Assembly: GCA_023439545.1 (NCBI GenBank)
Contig: JAEXNT010000010.1
Location: 79,674-143,673 of the forward strand
DNA: 64,000 bases
Source: Bacillota bacterium
GTDB taxonomy: Bacteria > Bacillota > Clostridia > Acetivibrionales > DTU013
Direction of reading: 5' to 3'
The notes beneath the pieces were generated by a model. The model saw only the letters and a program-made list of their open reading frames with translations, was not told the DNA's origin and did no database searches. Each line of letters opens with the position of its first letter. The stretch's first letter is position 1. A program made the position numbers and the translations under genes. Positions 8,243 through 16,574 of this stretch are shown one piece after another.

Positions 8243-9004
8243 ATGATGTCAATGGTCAAGGTTGAAAACGTATGCAAGTCATTCGGAGACCTCCAGGTTT
8301 TAAAGAACATAAATCTTGAGGTAAGCAAGGGAGAGGTTGTCTGCATCATAGGGCCCAGCGGTTCGGGGAAAAGTACTCTGTTGAGAAGCCTCAACCACCT
8401 GGAGCGCATAACAAGCGGACGCGTATATATCGAAGGGGAGCTCATTGACGAAAGGGAAGCCGGCAAGGATCAACTGAAAGTTTCCCAGAAAAAAATCTCC
8501 GAGCTGTGCACCGAGCTTGGTATGGTGTTTCAGAGGTTCAATCTGTTCCCGCACATGACAGTCCAGCAGAATGTAATGGCAGCTCCGATCACTGTCAGAA
8601 GGGTCCCGAAGGAAGAAGCCGCCGTCGAAGCGATCAAGCTGCTTGAAAAGGTAGGCCTTGCCGACAAGAGGAACGAATACCCCTCCAGGCTTTCAGGCGG
8701 GCAGCAGCAGAGAGTTGCAATTGCCAGGGCGCTTGCCATGAAACCGAAAATAATGCTTTTTGACGAACCTACTTCGGCTTTGGACCCCGAACTTGTCGGA
8801 GAAGTGCTCGAGGTCATGAAGGATCTTGCGAGGGAAGGGATGACGATGCTTGTCGTCACCCATGAAATGGGCTTCGCACGCGAGGTAGGAAACAGGGTCA
8901 TATTCATGGACAACGGAGAGATAAAGGAAGAGGGCAGTCCCGAAGAGATATTCTCAAACCCCAAAAACGAAAGGACAAGAGCTTTCTTGCAAAAGGTTCT
9001 CTGA
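8243..9004 (+). CDS. Amino acid ABC transporter ATP-binding protein (GlnQ/HisP type)
   Basis: A protein of 253 aa with all ATPase motifs: Walker A GPSGSGKST (about residues 35-43), Q-loop VFQRFNLFPHMT, signature LSGGQQQRVAIARAL, Walker B IMLFDEPTSALDPE and the switch histidine in VVTHEM. The LFPHMTVQQNV wording is typical of polar amino acid importers. It energises uptake by the permease at 7567. AGGAGGG precedes the ATG, and the gene sits 10 bp after the permease stop. The DMT permease gene follows only 3 bp later and may be cotranscribed. Confidence 0.95.
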   Translation: MMSMVKVENVCKSFGDLQVLKNINLEVSKGEVVCIIGPSGSGKSTLLRSLNHLERITSGRVYIEGELIDEREAGKDQLKVSQKKISELCTELGMVFQRFNLFPHMTVQQNVMAAPITVRRVPKEEAAVEAIKLLEKVGLADKRNEYPSRLSGGQQQRVAIARALAMKPKIMLFDEPTSALDPELVGEVLEVMKDLAREGMTMLVVTHEMGFAREVGNRVIFMDNGEIKEEGSPEEIFSNPKNERTRAFLQKVL

Positions 9005-9007
9005 TAA

Positions 9008-9904
9008 ATGTCAAAAAAAATTAGGGCGGACATGATGCTCCTGGCTATAACAGTAATCTGGGGCGCATCCTTTCCGCTGATGAAAATGGTTCTGGCATAC
9101 ATCCCGGCTTATGCGTATCTTTCGTTGAGATTCCTGCTTGCGGCCGTGGTGCTTGCCATTATTTTTAACAAGAGTTTGGCAAGGATAAATAAACGCGCTG
9201 TCCTGTACGGCAGTATCATAGGCGCGCTGATGTTCGGAGGCATGGCCTTCCAGGTCGTGGGGCTCTATACCACCTCCGCTTCAAATTCGGGCTTTATCAC
9301 GGGCTTGAACGTAGTTATCGTGCCGTTCATCGCGGCAATACTTCTTAGGAAAAAGCCTGACAGATCTTCTGTGGCAGGAATCGCGATAGCCTTTTCGGGA
9401 TTGTTTTTTTTGTCCGGAGGCTTGACCTGGAGCTTCAATTCCGGGGATTTTCTGACGTTCCTCTGCTCGATATGCTGGGCGTTTCAGATAATTTTCATAG
9501 ATAAATTCACGCAGACTGAGGACGCTCCGCTGCTTGCGATCATACAGGTGTTTTTTGTCGGCGCGGCGAGCTCGGTGCTTTGGCTGACGGCAGATGCCGG
9601 CAAACCTCTCGAAATCAATGGAACGGTGATAGTGATCCTGTTGATTACGAGCATACTTGGATCGGCGCTGGCTTTCGGCGGACAGACGATAGCGCAGAAG
9701 GATACGACGCCGACGCATACCGCGCTGATATTGACTGCTGAGCCTGTATTTGCCGTGATTTTCGCAATGCTCATACCGAATGCCCTGGGTGTAACGGAAT
9801 TGCCGACGTTGACCAAAGCTGTCGGCTGTCTGCTCATTTTGACAGGCATGCTGGTTTCCGAACTCAAACCGGGAAAGAAGAAGGTAGAAAACCATGGATT
9901 TTAA
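9008..9904 (+). CDS. EamA/DMT-family transporter
   Basis: A protein of 298 aa with ten predicted membrane helices in two similar halves, the EamA duplication: N-terminal ITVIWGASFPLMK ... LSLRFLLAAVVL and C-terminal ILGSALAFGGQTIAQ ... PVFAVIFAML. DMT proteins export or exchange metabolites such as amino acids and drugs; the substrate cannot be told. The gene starts 3 bp after the amino acid ATPase gene, so an amino acid efflux role is plausible but inferred only from position. A long inverted repeat closes the unit. Confidence 0.88.
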   Translation: MSKKIRADMMLLAITVIWGASFPLMKMVLAYIPAYAYLSLRFLLAAVVLAIIFNKSLARINKRAVLYGSIIGALMFGGMAFQVVGLYTTSASNSGFITGLNVVIVPFIAAILLRKKPDRSSVAGIAIAFSGLFFLSGGLTWSFNSGDFLTFLCSICWAFQIIFIDKFTQTEDAPLLAIIQVFFVGAASSVLWLTADAGKPLEINGTVIVILLITSILGSALAFGGQTIAQKDTTPTHTALILTAEPVFAVIFAMLIPNALGVTELPTLTKAVGCLLILTGMLVSELKPGKKKVENHGF

Positions 9905-9908
9905 CATA

Positions 9909-9963
9909 ACAGGCTCACAATGGATGGCGTATGATAACAGTCCGCCATCCATTGTGAGCCTGT
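9909..9963. terminator. 21-bp perfect inverted repeat between convergent genes
   Basis: Arms 9909-9929 and 9943-9963 are exact reverse complements with a 13-nt loop. A second small dyad (CGGAAT/ATTCCG, 9964-9983) follows. Position between convergent genes suggests a two-way terminator, although neither side has a good T run. Confidence 0.6.
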
Positions 9964-9994
9964 CGGAATTATTGAATATTCCGAATTAAAGATG

Positions 9995-11170
9995 TCATAC
10001 CGCCAGGTCCACATGCTGTATCGTTCCGGCAACGCCGTTCTCTCTTAAAAATATGCCGCTTCTGGCAATGCTTCCGAGTTCCTGGTTCTCATCATTTTTT
10101 AAAGTATACGACGTATCGACGTTGCCGAGATATATCGCTCCGATTCCCTTTACGCCGAGAGCAAAGAGCTGGTCGCTGCCATTCCCGTCCTTTGTCCATA
10201 TGCGCAGCTTATCGTAGATATCATCATTTTCGTCTATCCAGCTGTTGCCATCTTCATCATACTTCGCAAGCTCTTCGAAACCGTTACCGCTCTGGGGCCC
10301 GAACAGTTCCGAGCCGTTATTTATTGTCCCGTCGTTGTTTATATCAAGTGCAAGAAAGCCGCTGCCCTCCTTGACAAAAGAGATCTGATCGGCTTTGCCG
10401 TCGGTGTCGATATCAAAGCTTATCTTGCTGTCTGTCAACGAAGCGGCTGCACTTCCGAAATTGACCACCAATGGATCGATCCGTGCCGCATCGCCCGCCC
10501 GAACCGAGATATCCAGCCTCGATGCGAACTCGCGGCTCATGCCGAGATCGAGATCGAACCTGATCTCTTTTCCATCCGCGGTTTTTACGGCGCCTTCCGC
10601 GGAAAAGGTCATGGTCTGCTTCTCATAGTGTGTTTCGTGGTAATCATACTCCAGTCCCCAGCCCAATCTCTGCTGCGGCTGTATTTTGATCGCTTGCGGG
10701 CAATTTCCGCTGTCCGTCCTGATTCCCTTGGGCAGTACGAATTTGAATCTCTTGCCCGTGAGAAATTCTATCATCCTCTCGAGCAGGTATATCTTCTGTT
10801 TGTCTTTATCGCTGAGTTCAAGAAGGTCTTCGTCATCGCCCAGACAGGATGCATCTGAAACGGTGGCCTGCGAAACGTCCGGCAGCTGATCCGCTATCTG
10901 GCCCGCTATCTGGTCGGCCAGCGCTTTTCTGCCTTCCGGCGACAGCTGCAGAGTAGCCCCGTTTAGTTCAATAAACTTCTTGATGATTTTTGTGGTACGA
11001 TTGAACAAACGCCCGCTCTCCTGATCCGAGAGAAAAGGGACAGTATCTTTTTCGCCTTCAAAAGCCGGCCTGGTGTTACCTACCCATGCCTTCAGCGTTT
11101 TATCACTGGTGTTTTTTTCAATAGACGTGCTTGCCCCGCACAATTGTACGGATGAACTTTCGATTCTCAT
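9995..11170 (-). CDS. Calcium-loop protein, probably flagellum/motility regulon
   Basis: A protein of 391 aa without a signal peptide or membrane segment, starting MRIESSSVQLCGAS. The C-terminal half has EF-hand/dockerin-like acidic loops: DIDTDGKAD, DINNDGTINNGSELFG and DEDGNSWIDENDD, which should bind calcium. The middle contains a beta-rich domain (about residues 150-235). A perfect GGAGG precedes the ATG. The promoter at 11243-11269 looks like sigma-D (flagellar) rather than sigma-A, so expression with motility genes is predicted. Biochemical role unknown. Confidence 0.75.
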   Translation of the reverse strand: MRIESSSVQLCGASTSIEKNTSDKTLKAWVGNTRPAFEGEKDTVPFLSDQESGRLFNRTTKIIKKFIELNGATLQLSPEGRKALADQIAGQIADQLPDVSQATVSDASCLGDDEDLLELSDKDKQKIYLLERMIEFLTGKRFKFVLPKGIRTDSGNCPQAIKIQPQQRLGWGLEYDYHETHYEKQTMTFSAEGAVKTADGKEIRFDLDLGMSREFASRLDISVRAGDAARIDPLVVNFGSAAASLTDSKISFDIDTDGKADQISFVKEGSGFLALDINNDGTINNGSELFGPQSGNGFEELAKYDEDGNSWIDENDDIYDKLRIWTKDGNGSDQLFALGVKGIGAIYLGNVDTSYTLKNDENQELGSIARSGIFLRENGVAGTIQHVDLAV

Positions 11171-11205
11171 AATATCTGCCTCCTTGCATAATATGAGTTT
11201 TTTGA

Positions 11206-11225
11206 CCCGGTTGTCCTTAACCGGG
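11206..11225 (-). promoter_or_regulatory. Leader hairpin of the calcium-loop gene
   Basis: CCCGGTT-GTCCTT-AACCGGG, a perfect 7-bp stem within the 5' leader, between the sigma-D type promoter and the ribosome site. Confidence 0.45.
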
Positions 11226-11242
11226 ATACACCGACAATAAGT

Positions 11243-11269
11243 ATATCGGCTTTTGGTGGAATAAATTGA
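11243..11269 (-). promoter_or_regulatory. Sigma-D/sigma-28 type promoter
   Basis: Read on the minus strand: TCAA, 15 bp, GCCGATAT. The flagellar consensus is TAAA-N15-GCCGATAA, so 10 of 12 defining bases and the exact spacing match. It lies about 73 bp upstream of the gene starting at 11170. Confidence 0.7.
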
Positions 11270-11386
11270 TAGTTATCGGCATGACTCGCTTCTGGCCTGA
11301 TGAGAAATGCCGGTTATGATATGGAAAGTATATGGCAAAGTATGCTATTATTTATTAATAAATGTGTAAAGAAGATGGTCGGTATA

Positions 11387-11839
11387 ATGTATAACATTAT
11401 TAGGCTGAAACCGGAAGATTATATGAAGTGCGGAAACATATGGAATATGGATGCCGATCCGCAGAGAGCCGCTAAGTGGTTTGCCGAGTTGGTTAACGGT
11501 AACAGGATTATCTTTGTATATGCGGAAAACGATGAATTTATCGGAGAAGGTTCTCTTGTACTGGAGAGATATGACCCCGATTATACGATTCCCGGCAGAC
11601 GGATCTATGTATCGCGTATGATAGTGAAAAGAGAGTATAGGAACCGCGGAGTCGGCGGCATAATACTCGATTACCTGATCGAGTATGCGAGAAGCCTGGG
11701 GTTTGTGGAGATTTCCTTAGGCGTTGACGTTGATAATTATAATGCCCGTCACCTCTATGAGAAAAAGGGCTTTACAAACGTGATTTTTGAAGGCGAAGAT
11801 GAGGCGGGGAAATATGTGAAGCTTCTGAAAGTTTTATGA
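11387..11839 (+). CDS. GNAT-family N-acetyltransferase
   Basis: 150 aa from ATG 11387; the frame is open back to 11300 and the true start is uncertain because no strong ribosome site is visible. Acetyl-CoA binding motif A reads IVKREYRNRGVGGIILDYLIEYA (R-x-x-G-x-G), followed by a C-terminal DNYNARHLYEKKGFTNV typical of the fold. It acetylates an unknown amine. Its stop overlaps an ATG of the next frame (ATGA), though the HD gene probably starts at 11860. Confidence 0.8.
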   Translation: MYNIIRLKPEDYMKCGNIWNMDADPQRAAKWFAELVNGNRIIFVYAENDEFIGEGSLVLERYDPDYTIPGRRIYVSRMIVKREYRNRGVGGIILDYLIEYARSLGFVEISLGVDVDNYNARHLYEKKGFTNVIFEGEDEAGKYVKLLKVL

Positions 11840-11859
11840 TTTTACATGGGGGAATAACG

Positions 11860-12453
11860 ATGGATTTGAACAGGTTCAACAAGCAACTTGATTTTATAAT
11901 TGAAATAGACAAAGCCAAACAGATATTACGCAATACGATAATAATGGACGCTTCGCGGAAGGAAAACGATGCGGAGCATTCCTGGCATATGGCTCTTGCG
12001 GCGGTGGTCTTTTCGGAATATTGCAATGAAAACGGCATCGATATGCTGAAGGTCATAAAGATGGCGCTTATCCATGACGTTGTCGAGATAGACGCCGGCG
12101 ATGCATTTGCATACGGTAACGTGAACCGGGAGGAAAAAGCGGAGAAGGAACTGAGTGCTGCAAAAAGGATATTCGGACTTTTGCCGGAGGATCAAAGCGA
12201 AGTATTCCTTTCGTTGTGGAACGAATATGAAGCCGGTATCACACAGGAAGCCAAATTTGCGCAAGCCCTGGACAGTTTCATGCCAATATTGCACAACTAC
12301 AAAACCAAGGGCCTGCAATGGCAGCGGCTGAACGTCACAAGCGATAAGGTGCTGGCAAGAAATCAAAGAATAGAAAAAGGCTCAAATGAGCTTTGGAACT
12401 ATATTAAAAGTATTGTTGGCGACGCGGTGGAAAAAGGTTATATCAAAGAATAA
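11860..12453 (+). CDS. HD-domain phosphohydrolase (YfbR-like)
   Basis: 197 aa from the ATG at 11860, which has GGGGGAA at good spacing; an ATG at 11836 overlaps the GNAT stop but lacks one. Metal residues are visible: the first His in AEHSWHMAL (about residue 43), the HD pair in ALIHDVVEIDAGD, and a later aspartate in ALDSFMPILHNY. Relatives dephosphorylate deoxynucleoside monophosphates. A paralogue is at 14986. The two resemble each other in layout but not closely in sequence. Confidence 0.82.
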   Translation: MDLNRFNKQLDFIIEIDKAKQILRNTIIMDASRKENDAEHSWHMALAAVVFSEYCNENGIDMLKVIKMALIHDVVEIDAGDAFAYGNVNREEKAEKELSAAKRIFGLLPEDQSEVFLSLWNEYEAGITQEAKFAQALDSFMPILHNYKTKGLQWQRLNVTSDKVLARNQRIEKGSNELWNYIKSIVGDAVEKGYIKE

Positions 12454-12485
12454 TTTGCGGATATACTGACAAGGAGGGGTAAAAA

Positions 12486-12797
12486 ATGAAGAAGGTCAGG
12501 ATTACAGTACTTAAGAAGGAGTTTTTTCCGGACCTGGCTGATGCTTACCTCACGGAGGGGAGCGCCGTCGGCCCCTGTCCGTTATTGGATGCAGGAGAAA
12601 CCTTTATTTACGAGGGCGGAGCTGAGATGCCGAAAGGTTTTTGCCCGTGGGCGTGGATCGATATATACAGGGGAGTCAGTGCGATCTCGGCCGGCTCGAC
12701 CTATACGCCGTGGAACAGCAAGGACGGTCAGCAGATACTCTGTTGTACGGATGGAGTCCGACCGGTCGTTTTTTCGGTAGAGGCTTTCGGGGATTGA
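12486..12797 (+). CDS. TIGR04076-family protein
   Basis: A protein of 103 aa resembling the TIGR04076 family: VRITVLKKEFFPDLADAYL, then GPCPLLDAGETF, the central MPKGFCPWAWIDIY, and CCTDGVRPVVFSVE near the end. The conserved cysteines (in GPCP, GFCPWAW and ILCCTDG) suggest metal or redox binding, but no function is established. AAGGAGGGG precedes the start. The frame continues open after the stop into the 37-codon ORF at 12825. Confidence 0.72.
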   Translation: MKKVRITVLKKEFFPDLADAYLTEGSAVGPCPLLDAGETFIYEGGAEMPKGFCPWAWIDIYRGVSAISAGSTYTPWNSKDGQQILCCTDGVRPVVFSVEAFGD

Positions 12798-12824
12798 ACC
12801 CGGCAAAATTCACCGGCTCTGAAC

Positions 12825-12938
12825 ATGGATAATTATGATCATTCGATTTGTGAAAACGGCGTTCAGCTGGTCGGCATGGATTACCTGGTGAGGGAGCTTG
12901 AAAGCTTAACAGGAAGGCTTTTGATACTTAAAAAATGA
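12825..12938 (+). CDS. Possible 37-aa small protein
   Basis: ATG at 12825 to TGA at 12938, in the same frame as the TIGR04076 gene and separated from it by one stop codon and nine sense codons. It reads as an acidic N-terminus and a C-terminal amphipathic helix (YLVRELESLTGRLLILKK). No ribosome site is visible, so it may be a remnant C-terminus or a readthrough extension rather than an independent gene. Confidence 0.3.
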   Translation: MDNYDHSICENGVQLVGMDYLVRELESLTGRLLILKK

Positions 12939-12959
12939 TTATATAAAGGGGGAAAGGTT

Positions 12960-13415
12960 ATGAAATTGAAGGTGCTTACGGGAAGCGCAGATAAAATCTG
13001 GTTGTTTACATTGCCGTTTTTAGCGGTAGGTTTGCTGCTGAACATTTTATTCCCGGAATTTTTCTACGTAGGCGGACCAACAACGATCCTGAAAATCATA
13101 TCAATAGTTATCATGATACCCGGGGTCATTATCTGGATCTGGTCAGTGTTTCTGATCCTCACGAAGGCGCCCCGCAAGGAATTGATAACCAGCGGACCGT
13201 ATTCTCTGGTAAAGCATCCTCTATACACGGGTGTGGCTTTATTGGTGCTGCCATGGTTCGGTTTCCTGCTCAATACATGGCTGGGAGCTTTGGTTGGGAT
13301 CGCTATTTATATCGGATCAAGGCTATATTCCCCCAGAGAAGAAGAGATGCTGTCCAAAATCTTCGGCTCGGCCTGGGCCGATTATACCGGCAGGGTCAAA
13401 ATACCCTGGCTGTGA
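12960..13415 (+). CDS. Isoprenylcysteine carboxyl methyltransferase-like membrane protein
   Basis: A protein of 151 aa with about four membrane helices. The C-terminal SAM-binding block of the ICMT/PEMT superfamily is clear: TSGPYSLVKHPLYTGVALLVLPW (about residues 79-101) and then the YSPREEEMLSKIFGSAWADY motif with the conserved EE. Bacterial members methylate small lipids, thiols or unknown substrates at the membrane. GGGGGAAAGG precedes the ATG. Confidence 0.83.
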   Translation: MKLKVLTGSADKIWLFTLPFLAVGLLLNILFPEFFYVGGPTTILKIISIVIMIPGVIIWIWSVFLILTKAPRKELITSGPYSLVKHPLYTGVALLVLPWFGFLLNTWLGALVGIAIYIGSRLYSPREEEMLSKIFGSAWADYTGRVKIPWL

Positions 13416-13505
13416 TGAGAGTGCATCTAGCACATAATTGACATTTGCAGAGATTCTTGCCGTGTTGTATCTATAAGCTGTTCGGATAAATAAGGAGAAA
13501 CAGAA

Positions 13506-14090
13506 ATGCACATATTTATTGTATATGCCCACCCCAGTGAGGATTCCTTCACGAGAGCAGCCAGGGACGAGTTTATAAGGGGCCTGGAAAACGTTGGACA
13601 TACATATGAAATTTCAGATCTGTATAAAATGGAATTCAAAACGGATATGAGTGAACAGGAATATTACCGGGAGGCCAATTACCGCCGGGATATCCCCCTT
13701 ACAGGCGACGTAAGGGAGGAACAGGGCAAAATCAACAGGGCTGATGCGATAGTGTTCATATACCCGGTGTTCTGGACAGAAGCGCCGGCGAAGCTGGTGG
13801 GCTGGTTCGACCGCGTCTGGACGTACGGCTTCGCTTATGGCGAACGCACAATGAAAAAACTTTCAAAGGCCATAGTGATTTGTATAACAGGACATTCAGC
13901 AGAGAAACTTCAGGAATACGGCCATCTGAAAAGTATGCAGACCGTTATGCTTGGAGACAGGTTGTTTGACAGGGTCAGCGAAAGCAGGATGATCGTTCTG
14001 GATGGTATGACCAGGCTTGAACCGGAAAGGCGCGCTGAAAATCTGGAAAAACATTTACGTACGGCATATGAAGCCGCAACATCATTATAA
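13506..14090 (+). CDS. Flavodoxin-fold NAD(P)H oxidoreductase
   Basis: A protein of 194 aa of the Flavodoxin_2 / NQO1-like family. It begins MHIFIVYAHPSEDSFTRAA, the FMN/FAD-binding start, and has the family's ADAIVFIYPVFWTEAPAKLVGWFDRVW motif region (about residues 79-105) and a later VICITGHSAE. Such proteins reduce quinones or nitro compounds with two electrons, and some act as glutathione-independent detox enzymes. An AAGGAG ribosome site lies 7 bp upstream. Single-gene unit. Confidence 0.85.
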   Translation: MHIFIVYAHPSEDSFTRAARDEFIRGLENVGHTYEISDLYKMEFKTDMSEQEYYREANYRRDIPLTGDVREEQGKINRADAIVFIYPVFWTEAPAKLVGWFDRVWTYGFAYGERTMKKLSKAIVICITGHSAEKLQEYGHLKSMQTVMLGDRLFDRVSESRMIVLDGMTRLEPERRAENLEKHLRTAYEAATSL

Positions 14091-14162
14091 AAAAAGTTTA
14101 TCTGTACGAAGCAGCAAATTGCAGCTAAAATATTTCGATTATATTACAACTGGAGAATAATT

Positions 14163-14969
14163 ATGGAAATGAACATAAAGGACAAAATAGCAAAATTGCT
14201 GGACGCAGTGGCTTCTATGGACGAAATAAAGGCGATCGGACAGACGGGCGATATAAATGAAATCCCCAGGCCTGGGGAATCCGACATAGACATATTCGTT
14301 ATGGCTGACAGTATACCTGGTTACGAAGATAGACGGGCTTTATATAATAAAAACAGCTCATTATTCGAAAGCCTGGCTATGAGCGTTTGTGAAGGCGGTT
14401 ACTGGGGAACCGGCGACGTCTTTGTCATAGACGGCGTGGAAACCATGCTCATGTATTTCACCATCGGCGAAACTTTGAAATATGTTGATGAAGTCCTGGA
14501 AGGAAAACACCCGGACAACGTTAAGGGATTCTATCCGGTCGGCCGCCTGGCCACATTAAAAAACATCAATGTTTTATATGATGAAAATGGAGTATACGCG
14601 TCTTTGAAAGAGAAGCTTTCAACATACCCGGACAAGCTGAAAAAATATTTGGCGGATTTTCATATCGCGCGGATAAACGATGAAGAGGATTTCGGACGCG
14701 CCTTGCTTCGGAAGGACGTGCTGTTTTACCATATGGTCCTGGAAACGGCGCTCGATCATTATTTGCAGGCGTTATACGCGGTCAATCACACTTATTTTCC
14801 AAGCAGAAAAAGGACGAAACAATATATGGATGCTTTCGCGATAAAGCCTGAAAATTGTTATGAAAGAATGCTTGAGGTAATAAAGCTGGGTTCGGGTCCG
14901 GAGGATTTAAAAGGATCCTACGATGTATGGCTTGGACTGGTACGGGACTTGAAAGCTATTTGCAGCTAG
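14163..14969 (+). CDS. Nucleotidyltransferase-like protein
   Basis: A protein of 268 aa. The N-terminal part has a Pol-beta-type signature: a Gly-rich start GQTGDINE followed by ESDIDIFVMAD with the D-x-D metal pair, but the usual G-S is G-Q-T-G, so activity is uncertain. The C-terminal 100 residues are helical, with FYHMVLETALDHYLQALYAVN reminiscent of the HEPN-like helices in antibiotic nucleotidyltransferases. The substrate is unknown. The HD gene follows 16 bp later. Confidence 0.7.
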   Translation: MEMNIKDKIAKLLDAVASMDEIKAIGQTGDINEIPRPGESDIDIFVMADSIPGYEDRRALYNKNSSLFESLAMSVCEGGYWGTGDVFVIDGVETMLMYFTIGETLKYVDEVLEGKHPDNVKGFYPVGRLATLKNINVLYDENGVYASLKEKLSTYPDKLKKYLADFHIARINDEEDFGRALLRKDVLFYHMVLETALDHYLQALYAVNHTYFPSRKRTKQYMDAFAIKPENCYERMLEVIKLGSGPEDLKGSYDVWLGLVRDLKAICS

Positions 14970-14985
14970 TTGTGAGGGAGAAAGC

Positions 14986-15579
14986 ATGAAGCCTGAAGAA
15001 ATCATTAAATTCCTGGGCTTGGCCGAGAAGCTGAAATGTGAACTGCGCCACTCATGGACGTCGACGATGCGGCAGGAAAGCGTTGCGGAGCACAGCTGGA
15101 GGCTCTGTGTTTTTTCGTGGCTGTTGAAAGGCAAACTACAGCATGAATACGATATGAACAAGGTTATGAAAATGTGCCTGTTCCACGACCTGGGAGAAGC
15201 CATAGCGGGCGACATCCCAAGCTTCAGCAAAAGTGAGGAGGACATACGGAAGGAAGAGAATGCCGTAAGTCGGATAATAGATATGCTCGATGAGGAAGCG
15301 GGCAGCGAATTGGCTGATCTGTTCCTTGAAATGAAAGAGCAGAAAAGCAAAGAGGCAAGATTGTTCAATGCGCTCGATAAGCTCGAGGCAGTGATCCAGC
15401 ACAACGAATCCCCGATCGAAACATGGATACCGTTGGAGTTTGAACTTAACAAGGTCTACGCCAATGAAGAGGTAAAGGGCATCAAGGTGATGGAAGAACT
15501 GCGCGAGGCAGTCAGGAAGGGCACTCTTGACAAGCTTTTGAAGCATGGCCGGACGGAAACGGAAAACGATAAAACATAA
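14986..15579 (+). CDS. HD-domain phosphohydrolase (YfbR-like)
   Basis: A protein of 197 aa with the HD metal site: AEHSWRLCVFSWLL (first His), CLFHDLGEAIAGDIPSF (HD pair and the following E-x-x-x-G-D), and NALDKLEAVIQHNE (distal Asp). This is the layout of 5'-deoxynucleotidase YfbR and relatives. GAGGGAG lies upstream of ATG 14986. It is probably cotranscribed with the nucleotidyltransferase at 14163, a pairing that could add and remove phosphates, but that is inference. Confidence 0.83.
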   Translation: MKPEEIIKFLGLAEKLKCELRHSWTSTMRQESVAEHSWRLCVFSWLLKGKLQHEYDMNKVMKMCLFHDLGEAIAGDIPSFSKSEEDIRKEENAVSRIIDMLDEEAGSELADLFLEMKEQKSKEARLFNALDKLEAVIQHNESPIETWIPLEFELNKVYANEEVKGIKVMEELREAVRKGTLDKLLKHGRTETENDKT

Positions 15580-15594
15580 GGCGTATAGAATTAT

Positions 15595-15623
15595 TTGACA
15601 ATCGAACATATGTTTGATAGACT
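15595..15623 (+). promoter_or_regulatory. Promoter with LexA-like dyad in its spacer (hydrolase gene)
   Basis: TTGACA (15595-15600), 17 bp, TAGACT (15618-15623). The spacer holds CGAACATATGTTTG (15603-15616), which matches the Gram-positive SOS box CGAAC-N4-GTTCG except for one base. The same arrangement recurs at 28149. Confidence 0.65.
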
Positions 15624-15659
15624 GGCTATAAGTCCTATCGATAAGATATAGGAGACGTT

Positions 15660-16499
15660 ATGGTAAATATGAGGCTATACAGAAATATGGCCAGGCTTTC
15701 AGGCCTGGATATGTTTTATCTCGACACAAGAACCCCCGGCCCTGCTATCCTTTGCCTGCACGGAAGATGGGGGAGGGCGGAGGTGTGGTCCGATTTCATG
15801 CTGCATTACGGCGACCGGTACAGGATCATTGCGCCGGATCAAAGAGGCCATGGATTGAGCGGTAAACCCGGGACGGAGTATACCGTGGAAGAAATGGCCG
15901 GGGACGTTGTTGAGCTTATGGATCATTTGGGAATAGCTTCGGCTATTTTTGCCGGCCATTCCATGGGCGGGGCAATAGTCGGCTATCTGGCGGCCAAATA
16001 CCCGGGATATGTAAAAGCTGCAGCCATACTCGACAAATCTGCCGCAGGGCCCGCTATCGCGGAGAAGAAGCCGGCGCCGGAAAGAACTGAGCTCAAAGAT
16101 CCATACACAGGAGAATGGCCTTTGCCGTTTTCTACGTTGGATGAAGCAATGGATTTCTTGCATCGGAATTCTCATTCCGAGTTGGAATATCAATATTTCA
16201 TGAGAAGCCTGGCGGAAACAGTCGAAGGGTACAAAATGCTGTTCAGCTCCGAAGCCATGGCATTGAATATCGCAAATTACATAGGCTGGTACGATCTGTT
16301 GCCTGATATTCGCTGCCCTGTTCTTTTGGTCAGGTCCAAAAGCCATGAAGCCGTACCGGATGAAGACTATGCAAAAATGCAGGCTCTTCTGAAGAATTGC
16401 ACTGCACGGGAAATGTCCCATCCCGATCACAATGTTTTTTTGAGCAATAAGGAAGAATTCTACGGTTATTTCGACGGGTTTTTGAAAAAGATCCTGTAG
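15660..16499 (+). CDS. Alpha/beta-fold hydrolase, possibly DNA-damage inducible
   Basis: A protein of 279 aa. Seen: the oxyanion motif CLHGRWG, the DQRGHGLS strand-turn, and the nucleophile elbow GHSMGG with Ser101. A late HPDHNVFL supplies the candidate catalytic His, and a VLLVRSKSHEAVPDED stretch the acid region. It is a typical soluble esterase/lipase-like or peptidase-like hydrolase; no signal peptide, substrate unknown. Its promoter carries a LexA-like box, unusual for this family, and hints at SOS control. Confidence 0.87.
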   Translation: MVNMRLYRNMARLSGLDMFYLDTRTPGPAILCLHGRWGRAEVWSDFMLHYGDRYRIIAPDQRGHGLSGKPGTEYTVEEMAGDVVELMDHLGIASAIFAGHSMGGAIVGYLAAKYPGYVKAAAILDKSAAGPAIAEKKPAPERTELKDPYTGEWPLPFSTLDEAMDFLHRNSHSELEYQYFMRSLAETVEGYKMLFSSEAMALNIANYIGWYDLLPDIRCPVLLVRSKSHEAVPDEDYAKMQALLKNCTAREMSHPDHNVFLSNKEEFYGYFDGFLKKIL

Positions 16500-16574
16500 A
16501 TTCAACAGACATAGGCTGCCAGACAATGGTATTATGTGTGAAATCAAGTGCTGATAGCAGTGAGAGGTGTTTTT

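Noticed and set aside
9281..9952. A 223-codon minus-strand frame opposite the DMT permease
   Set aside because: Arg/Gln-rich shadow of hydrophobic codons.
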